A DNA stretch of 64,000 bases from an uncultured Dehalococcoidia bacterium (GTDB lineage Bacteria; Chloroflexota; Dehalococcoidia; Lucifugimonadales; CAJWER01), in NCBI GenBank assembly GCA_958296115.1, contig OY282442.1:2586943-2650942 (forward strand), written 5' to 3'. This document shows, piece after piece, positions 58,536-64,000 of this stretch. The notes under the pieces are model-generated. The model saw nothing but the letters and a program-made list of their open reading frames with translations, had not been told where the DNA came from and searched no databases. The translations under genes were made by a program, and so were the position numbers. Each line of letters begins with the position of its first letter. Position 1 is the stretch's first letter.

Positions 58536-59333
58536 TCACTTCCCGCGACCGTCCAAGCCCTTACGACGGCAGACCAAGAGTAGATTCCCACGAGTGGTCT
58601 TGGCGTGGATTTCCCCCGTGTTATAGCCGATAACGCACTCCCGCTCGATGGTCAGTCCAGCCTCCGTGAACAAGCGTCTGAAGGAGCTCTTCGAGTACCC
58701 GTGCATGAATCCTTCCAGGGGGCTGCCATCCATCTGAGTGGAGTATACCTTGTCGCCGGCGTCGAGGTTGGGGTCGACCACCGACTGGAGATACTCCCAT
58801 ATCGCGGTAGGCCAGCTCCGGCGGAACCCTTCCCCTTCGCCCAGGTGCCAGCGATTTATCGCATCCACGAACAACAGCCCATTCGGCCGCAGCATCCGTC
58901 CCAGCTCCTGCGCGGCTTTCCGTCTATCGGCGGCAGATGTCAGACAGGAGAACGGGAAGAAGAGGCAGGTGACCAGGTCGAAGGACTCGTCGGGATATGA
59001 GATGCCGGTCAGGTCGCAGACCTTGACTACGCTGAATCCGCTCCCCTCTCGGGACTTGGCGATTGCGACCATTTGAGGACTGGCGTCAAACCCATAGAGT
59101 TGAATATCGGGCAATGCCTCCTTCATCCGGGTCCAGCGCGAGCCGGTCCCGCAGGCCGCATCCAACACCGACAGCGGGCGCGCCTCGGCCCGGGCGTACT
59201 TCAACACGATCTTGTCGACGGAGTCGTTGAAAGCCTGCCGCCGCGCTCCGACGGTGTCCTCGTAGGTGGCCGCTATCTTATCGAATCGAGTCTGAATTAT
59301 AAGTTTGTGTTTCGAGGAGCGGGCTTCGCTCAT
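58536..59333 (-). CDS. Class I SAM-dependent methyltransferase
   Basis: The protein has 265 residues with the Rossmann methyltransferase fold. Motif I is VLDAACGTGSRW, LYGFDASPQMVAIAK holds the acidic residue that binds the SAM ribose, and SFDLVTCLFFPFSCL is motif IV. RMLRPNGLLFVDAINRWH follows. It probably methylates a sugar or lipid precursor of the polysaccharide made by this cluster. Its stop is adjacent to or overlaps the DegT gene start, so the two are coupled. Confidence 0.88.
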   Translation of the reverse strand: MSEARSSKHKLIIQTRFDKIAATYEDTVGARRQAFNDSVDKIVLKYARAEARPLSVLDAACGTGSRWTRMKEALPDIQLYGFDASPQMVAIAKSREGSGFSVVKVCDLTGISYPDESFDLVTCLFFPFSCLTSAADRRKAAQELGRMLRPNGLLFVDAINRWHLGEGEGFRRSWPTAIWEYLQSVVDPNLDAGDKVYSTQMDGSPLEGFMHGYSKSSFRRLFTEAGLTIERECVIGYNTGEIHAKTTRGNLLLVCRRKGLDGRGK

Positions 59334-59379
59334 GCGCGCTCCTCGGCTGAGGCTGCGGTCTCAGGCCCCTGTCCTTGAA

Positions 59380-59490
59380 TCGCAGCCCCCCCAATTGCCA
59401 TGGCCATACTCCTACCCCCGCAAAACGTCATTGTATTATCTCCAGCGTCCTAGCGACAACTGCCCTCCAGTCGAAAACCAGGGCAATCGC
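59380..59490 (-). pseudogene. Remnant of a glycosyltransferase 3' end
   Basis: Read leftward, this stretch encodes VFDWRAVVARTLEIIQ and then stops. It matches VFDWKVVAARTLGIYN near the end of the glycosyltransferase at 60428-61666. The DNA similarity covers about 100 bp (59380-59485 against about 60450-60560). The two copies flank element copy C. Confidence 0.8.
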
Positions 59491-59775
59491 ATCTTATTCA
59501 ATCTTGGTAGGCGGTCCAACGTGAACTAGGGCCAACCCACTTGTGGTTGCCCCTGCATGTCCCTCGCCTGGATTTTCTTCACCAGGAGAGGGATTCGCCT
59601 CGTCCTCTGTCAGTTGGTCTTGCGCCGGCTCCTTTCAGTTGGCGCTCTGGCGGGTCTAGCCGCTTCTGCGCCTTCAATCGCCCTTATCCTTGGCCCTTTC
59701 CCCTAGGGGGAGGGACGCAGGGCGGGGCGTTTGCCCTCACCCTGGCCCTTTCCCCCGTGAGGGAGAGGGTACTTG

Positions 59776-60212
59776 GCGGGTCTTGCGACCCGCGTTCCTG
59801 TCTACTCCTGGTTCCCCCGCTCTCGCGGGAGATGAGTTTGCCTTGCAAGGCAGTGACTCCGGTACTTGCTTCGAGGATGCCGACGTCGATCGCCCGCCGA
59901 CACTGGGGGTGCAGCCCCTCCTCTAACTTTCCCGGACGGCTGACGGGCCCTTGCGGGACCGCCTGCGTTTCGCGCTTGGACCTTCCACCCGCCAAGGCGT
60001 CGGGCTGCGCTGGCTACGGTCCTCCCGGTCGTCCGAGAGTCCGCACCTGGAACGGGGGAGACGCATTTGGCACTGCGCCGTCCTGGCGAGGCGCCGAAAA
60101 CACAGACCGACCTTCCCGTACCGCGGCTGGTCCCATCCCAACATCAGCGGCGGCATGATGCCAAAGGCAGAGGTGGGATCTGTGCTCGTTTGGTGTACGC
60201 CCCTTCGAGCCG
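59776..60212 (-). ncRNA. Candidate structured non-coding RNA, copy C
   Basis: The predicted transcript starts near 60212 and ends with GCGGGTC-GCAA-GACCCGC (59776-59793). The small hairpin GGCAT-C-ATGCC (60152-60162) has a shorter loop than in A and B but the same stem. The region of about 113 nt corresponding to 16950-17062 of copy A differs from A by one base. Like A, it retains the CGCC-TT-GGCG segment missing in B. Confidence 0.6.
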
Positions 60213-60218
60213 TCTACC

Positions 60219-60280
60219 AGACTAGCACGGCTGTTCTCGCGGTGTCAAGGAGTGGATTGGGGCAATTTGGGGGCAATTTT
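60219..60280 (-). promoter_or_regulatory. Promoter of element copy C
   Basis: Tandem AAATTGCCCC-type boxes (60259-60280), TTGACA (60243-60248), an 18-bp spacer and extended TGC-TAGTCT (hexamer 60219-60224) on the minus strand. Confidence 0.8.
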
Positions 60281-60340
60281 CGGGATTGAGGATGCAGGCG
60301 GGACGCCTGCGGTCCTTTTGGGACAAGGCCGGGGAGGCGC

Positions 60341-60378
60341 TCTCACCCTAGCCCTCTCCCGTCGAGGGAGAGGGGATA
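60341..60378. repeat. REP-like palindrome
   Basis: CTCACCCTAGCCCTCTCCC-GTCGA-GGGAGAGGGG lies between the element promoter region and the glycosyltransferase stop. Confidence 0.7.
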
Positions 60379-60427
60379 AGGCGGAGGATGAGCCATGCGG
60401 CGGTGGCGACTGCTGACTCTGGGCTGG

Positions 60428-61666
60428 TCATGACTGCAACACTTGGTTCCTCTGAATCGCAGGCTCCCAAATTGCCGTGGCCGTATTCGTACCCTGCAAA
60501 ACGTCGTTGTAAATCCCCAGTGTCCTAGCGGCAACTACCTTCCAGTCGAAAACCTCTTCCGCCAAGCGGCGGGAGCGCAGTCTCATATCAGCCAGCCGGG
60601 ACGGGTCGGCGAGAATCGAGTCAATCGCTCTTGCCAGGGAGCGGGCGTTGCCCCTCTCGAACGCCGCGCCGTTCCCATAGAGCGTAAGATGCCTTCCCGC
60701 AGCCTCATCCGAGTGTATGAGGACATTGTGGCAGGCCATCGCCTCGTTCATGGTTATGCCCGGGTCCCCAGGCCATACCGCTATGTCGGCCGCCGACATA
60801 TAGTTGGGCAACTCGGTGTTGGGAACAAGTCCGGTCAAAATGAGCCTGCTCTTTGCGTTGGGATGCGCCGCCTGGGTAAGCTCTTCGGCTATGCCGGGCA
60901 CGGCCGGACCCACCAGCAGGAGGTACAGGCCGTACTTGCCGGCAAGTGAGTTCCATGCCTCCACCAGCGTCTCCACCTCTTTCCCGGGGTCAATCCGTCC
61001 GCCAAACAGTATCACCCTGGCGTCGTCGGGGATTCCCAGCGACCGCCGAGTCTCCAGCCTAACGGACTCGTCGCACCTGAATGAGCGGGTATCGGCCCCC
61101 AGGGTGGAGTGTGCCATACGGGAGTGGGGGATTCCGAACAGGTCGCGCAGGATGTCCTCGGGCTCGGGGCCCAAGGGGATATAGCGCTTGATGACGGAGT
61201 CGTAGCGGGGGAGAAACAAGCGCCGGAACAACTGGTAGTAGGCCCGTCTCACCGGTCCGCGAGGATAAGTGAGGAAGCGCCAGAGGTGGCAGTCTATGAC
61301 CACCGGCAGGCCCAGGGCCTTGGCCGCCGACAGAGCCTGAACAGTCAGGGATCCGATGGGGTTGTGTATGTGCAGAATGTCCGGCTTGGCTTCTCTCAGG
61401 GCGCTCTTGAGGCCCTCCAGCAAGAACTGGGTCCCCTTTCTGAAGCGGAATCTGGCCTTCAACCGGTGTATCCTAACGCCCCGCTCCTCGTAAACGCCGG
61501 GGACGGTCCCGGACTGGAAGCGCTCCAGCCCCTGCCACCAAGCCAAAGGCAGCGGGGAGGTTATGATGGAAACGTCGGCGCCCATCGCGGCTTGAAAGAA
61601 TGGAAGATGGTTCTCCTCGTACCCCAGGCCCTCCTGATAGCTGACCGTAACGTGCGCAACGCGCAT
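60428..61666 (-). CDS. Family 4-type glycosyltransferase (GT-B)
   Basis: The protein has 412 residues. The N-terminal domain has the acceptor-side pattern HVTVSYQEGLGYEENHLPFF and ILHIHNPIGS. The C-terminal domain holds the donor site: ILFGGRIDPGKEVETLVEAW and a GITMNEAMACHNVLIHSDEA motif, related to the E-x7-E of family 4 retaining enzymes. It adds a sugar to the surface glycan. It lies 4 bp after the dehydrogenase gene. Part of its 3' end is duplicated at 59380-59490. Confidence 0.9.
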   Translation of the reverse strand: MRVAHVTVSYQEGLGYEENHLPFFQAAMGADVSIITSPLPLAWWQGLERFQSGTVPGVYEERGVRIHRLKARFRFRKGTQFLLEGLKSALREAKPDILHIHNPIGSLTVQALSAAKALGLPVVIDCHLWRFLTYPRGPVRRAYYQLFRRLFLPRYDSVIKRYIPLGPEPEDILRDLFGIPHSRMAHSTLGADTRSFRCDESVRLETRRSLGIPDDARVILFGGRIDPGKEVETLVEAWNSLAGKYGLYLLLVGPAVPGIAEELTQAAHPNAKSRLILTGLVPNTELPNYMSAADIAVWPGDPGITMNEAMACHNVLIHSDEAAGRHLTLYGNGAAFERGNARSLARAIDSILADPSRLADMRLRSRRLAEEVFDWKVVAARTLGIYNDVLQGTNTATAIWEPAIQRNQVLQS

Positions 61667-61670
61667 ACGG

Positions 61671-62732
61671 CTACCCTATCCTGCTCCGGCCGCGCGCGCC
61701 GGGCGCTGATGACGGCCAGCCTTTTTGGAGTTCCGCCTGTATCCGCTCGATTGTCCTGACCACCGAGACCGCGTGTTGACCGCCGCTGATTGGCTCCGAG
61801 CCGCGCCGGATGCAGTCCAAGAAATGGCCCATTTCCCGGGCCAGCGGCTCCGGGTAAGGAATCTTTGGAATAATGGTGTTGCCGTACCGGTGCGATACCA
61901 GGAACCCGCCTGGGCTGTCGGTGTCTTTCGTACCGCTGGAAATGTCCACCCCCATGTCATAAATCACTACCCTGGCCTCGGTCGAGGCGTCGTCTAGGAC
62001 CACCATCTTCCGGCTGCCCACGACGGTCACCGTTCTCACCTTATGCGGGTCCAGCCAACTCAGATGGATATTGGCGAGCTGCCCTTGGCGGAAGCGCAGC
62101 GTCGAGAATACGACATCCTCGAGGGAGGGCTGAAGGTAGATTCCGCCCACTGCGCTCACGGTCTCAGGTTCGGACTCAAGCCAGTACTGGATGATCGATA
62201 CGTCGTGGGGCGCCAAGTTCCACAGAACATTCACGTCGGACCGCACTATCCCCAGGTTGAGCCGGCGGCTGTAGATGTAGTGGATGTCGCCAAGGCTGCC
62301 GGAGTCTATCATATCCTTCAGGTAGCTGACGGCTGAGTTGAACAGGAACGTGTGTCCGGCCATCAATACCAGGCCCTTTTCGCTGGCGTAATCGACTAGC
62401 TCCTGGGCTTCGTCCGCCCTGGCAGCCAGCGGCTTCTCGACGAAAGCGTGTTTTCCGGCGCGCAAGGCCAGCCGAGCGGCCCGGTAGTGGTCGTTCGCCG
62501 GAGTGGCGATTACCACCGCGTCGATCGAATCGGAATCGAAGATGTCCGACTCATTGCCGGAGACGCGCAGTCCCGGGTGACGGGAGCTTACGTATTCCTG
62601 GGCGGCGGGCGACGAGTCGACCACCCGACGCACCTGGAAGTCGCGGGATTCCATGAGTACGCGCAGCAGGTTCTTTCCCCAATACCCACATCCTAATAAC
62701 GCTGTTCTCACCTGGTGATTATGTGAAGTCAT
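61671..62732 (-). CDS. Gfo/Idh/MocA dehydrogenase, WlbA-like
   Basis: The protein has 353 residues from the ATG at 62732. The NAD motif is TALLGCGYWGKNLLRVLMES, HAFVEKPLAARADEAQEL is the EKP motif, and WNLAPHDVSIIQYWL carries the catalytic histidine. The GYWGKN form is typical of sugar-nucleotide dehydrogenases such as WlbA, which oxidises UDP-N-acetylglucosaminuronate at C3. A keto sugar made here could feed the DegT aminotransferase at 57418-58524. The substrate is inferred from context. Confidence 0.88.
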   Translation of the reverse strand: MTSHNHQVRTALLGCGYWGKNLLRVLMESRDFQVRRVVDSSPAAQEYVSSRHPGLRVSGNESDIFDSDSIDAVVIATPANDHYRAARLALRAGKHAFVEKPLAARADEAQELVDYASEKGLVLMAGHTFLFNSAVSYLKDMIDSGSLGDIHYIYSRRLNLGIVRSDVNVLWNLAPHDVSIIQYWLESEPETVSAVGGIYLQPSLEDVVFSTLRFRQGQLANIHLSWLDPHKVRTVTVVGSRKMVVLDDASTEARVVIYDMGVDISSGTKDTDSPGGFLVSHRYGNTIIPKIPYPEPLAREMGHFLDCIRRGSEPISGGQHAVSVVRTIERIQAELQKGWPSSAPGARGRSRIG

Positions 62733-62742
62733 ATAGCCTATC

Positions 62743-64000
62743 TCACGGTCGTGTCTTATCGTCGCCCACCGGCACGCTGTCCTTGGCCGGCGCGAGGAAC
62801 CGAAACCTAGGCGGGAGCTTCTCGCGGAGGCCCCCACTGCTCTCCCGGCTTGGCATACCCAGAAGAAGCGGCAGGTTGAGTATTATGGCGACGAAGATAA
62901 TCAGGTCCTTATGGTGGGCCAGATTGGTCGAGAATTGCTTCTGCATAAAAAGCGCGCTCGCTACCAAGAACACCGCCGTGATAATGTGAAAGTAGGGGTT
63001 TCGCTCGTCGAGCTTGACGAAGAACTTCCAGAGGCTCCTTAGAGCAAAGGCAAGGAGCGCCAACAGGAGGGCAAGTCCTATCAGGCCCAGCTCGGCCGCC
63101 GTCTCCGCAAAAATGTTGTGGGCGTAATTGTCCATCCCCGCGGTGCCCGCCCCCAAGAGGGGATTGGCCCTGAATTTGGTCAGGGCTTCTTCCATCAGAC
63201 CTAATCTGTTATCGATTACATGCCCATAAAGCTTTTCTTCTTCCGCGCCATCTGGAGATTGGACCGCCAGGACTAATGTCTCGTGGCGCCTCTGATTGGG
63301 CAGGGTTATCCCGGACTGCGGGAGTTTTCTCTCGATGATTGCATCTTCCTGTTCCTGGGCGTCTTTGCTTACGTCGGCGGGCGCGAGGGTAGTCTGTTGC
63401 GCTGTGGCTATCGGGCCTATGGCCGCCGTCTGCCCTCGGTAAGTCTCGCCCTCCTTTTCGTAGTACACATAGGCGCGCAAGAACTTGCCGCGGTCATCCT
63501 CGGTCGGGGTGTATTCGTATGTTGGGATGTTGTAGGTGTCGATGTCTGTCCAAGTGGCGTTGTCGGGCATATTGGCATCGTCGGTCAGAGGATCGGCCCT
63601 CTGCCAAAGCCAACGTTTCGGGGGGTCATCGTCGGTCCTGTGGGCCTGATCGTATACCAGGAAGGCGGAGATGACTTCTCCCACCCGCTTCTGTTCATCT
63701 TCATGCCAGACGCCGGCTTCGTGCCTGATGCCGGCTTCGCCGACTCTCGTTGTCGACAGCACGAATGCGGATGCAAAAATCGTGTAGAACAGAAAGCTCG
63801 TTGCGCCGAGAGTAACCAATAGGACAGGCAAGTTTCTGAATCTGCGCGTAATGAGGGCAATCAAGAAGGCGGCCAACAACGTTACAAACATGGTAACCAG
63901 CGTGGCGCGGGTGCCGATGATCAGCATGTCATAAAGCAGCGTCCCCACCATGGCCAGGCCCGGAACAATCCAGATGCGCCGCCAACCGGACATCAGGCCA
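62743..64000 (-). CDS. O-antigen ligase/polymerase-like protein, partial at window edge
   Basis: The visible part has about 416 residues; an ATG at 63993 exists, but the frame stays open to the edge and the family's first membrane segments are missing, so the gene probably continues beyond. Three N-terminal membrane segments are followed by a large loop with the Wzy_C-type sequence NPLLGAGTAGMDNYAHNIFA, then AAELGLIGLALLLALLAFAL and two more segments. Residues about 115-197 of the visible part look like an inserted Ig-like domain: RWLWQRAD, WTDIDTYN, YEYTPTEDDRGKFLRAYVYY. It would join or polymerise glycan outside the membrane. Confidence 0.82.
   Translation of the reverse strand, partial: GLMSGWRRIWIVPGLAMVGTLLYDMLIIGTRATLVTMFVTLLAAFLIALITRRFRNLPVLLVTLGATSFLFYTIFASAFVLSTTRVGEAGIRHEAGVWHEDEQKRVGEVISAFLVYDQAHRTDDDPPKRWLWQRADPLTDDANMPDNATWTDIDTYNIPTYEYTPTEDDRGKFLRAYVYYEKEGETYRGQTAAIGPIATAQQTTLAPADVSKDAQEQEDAIIERKLPQSGITLPNQRRHETLVLAVQSPDGAEEEKLYGHVIDNRLGLMEEALTKFRANPLLGAGTAGMDNYAHNIFAETAAELGLIGLALLLALLAFALRSLWKFFVKLDERNPYFHIITAVFLVASALFMQKQFSTNLAHHKDLIIFVAIILNLPLLLGMPSRESSGGLREKLPPRFRFLAPAKDSVPVGDDKTRP

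Larger units (their letters stand above)
59590..60310 (-). repeat. Element copy C (three-copy intergenic element)
   Basis: Leftward copy. The perfect GCAGGCG-GGA-CGCCTGC palindrome is at 60294-60310, and the promoter is at 60219-60248. The tail carries two CCCTTTCCC/CCCTCTCCC palindromes (59682-59716 and 59733-59770). Homology with B extends to the GCCGGCTCCTTT segment near 59630 and beyond. Confidence 0.85.

Overview
The window is 64 kb of GC-rich bacterial DNA, densely coded on both strands, with frequent TTG and GTG starts and many 4-bp ATGA stop/start overlaps. The mix of paired DUF1800/DUF1501 proteins, CaiB-type CoA transferase, Uma2 nuclease, PaREP1-like protein, hybrid kinase-regulator fusion and short G/C-rich palindromic repeats resembles an uncultured Chloroflexota (Dehalococcoidia/SAR202-like) genome. 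That assignment is inference: there is no rRNA or taxonomic marker gene to settle it. The window has three tRNAs (Gly, Phe, Lys) and no transposase, integrase or CRISPR array.

Layout. 0.1-3.4 kb: gamma-glutamyltransferase-family hydrolase and an ethanolamine/amino-acid permease. 3.5-6.3 kb: a membrane protein between 61-bp direct repeats, then a type II restriction-modification pair whose nuclease matches SfiI in its catalytic spacing (D-X20-D-X-K). 6.3-9.8 kb: CoA transferase and enoyl-CoA hydratase, separated by a TolB-like propeller gene and a fragment of the CoA transferase. 9.8-14.4 kb: McrB/McrC restriction system with an Xre regulator, a GNAT acetyltransferase and a nuclease-like hypothetical. 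14.5-16.5 kb: GNAT protein and SelA-like PLP enzyme. 17.4-24.8 kb: a PAS-kinase-receiver-winged-helix fusion divergent from a lipoprotein operon built from a shared helical repeat. 25-38 kb: aldo/keto reductase, EamA and MFS transporters, Gfo/Idh/MocA dehydrogenases, DUF1800, SnoaL, GalU, PlsY, a GNAT-aminotransferase fusion and an OLD-like AAA-TOPRIM protein. 37.6-47.9 kb: NHL, DUF1501 and DUF1800 genes, D-aminoacylase, amidase, glycine-oxidase-like protein and two tRNAs. 48-55 kb: decayed HigBA-like pair, PaREP1-like protein, amidohydrolase, a complete ABC-2 exporter, Uma2, thioesterase and an orphan oligopeptide permease. 55.4-64 kb: tRNA-Lys and a surface-polysaccharide cluster (epimerase, glycosyltransferases, DegT aminotransferase, methyltransferase, dehydrogenase, O-antigen ligase).

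The most unusual feature is a roughly 700-bp intergenic element present three times (16.5-17.3, 45.9-46.6 and 59.6-60.3 kb). Every copy has the same strong promoter (TTGACA, 18-bp spacer, extended TGC-TAGTCT) below a tandem AAATTGCCCC box, followed by about 440 nt containing hairpins. Two of these have GNRA loops, and the differences between copies preserve pairing. An 8-bp indel between copies breaks every reading frame. I read it as a candidate undescribed structured non-coding RNA family.

Defence is a second theme: a SfiI-like R-M pair, McrBC with accessory genes, an OLD-like ATPase and a decaying toxin-antitoxin pair all lie within 50 kb.
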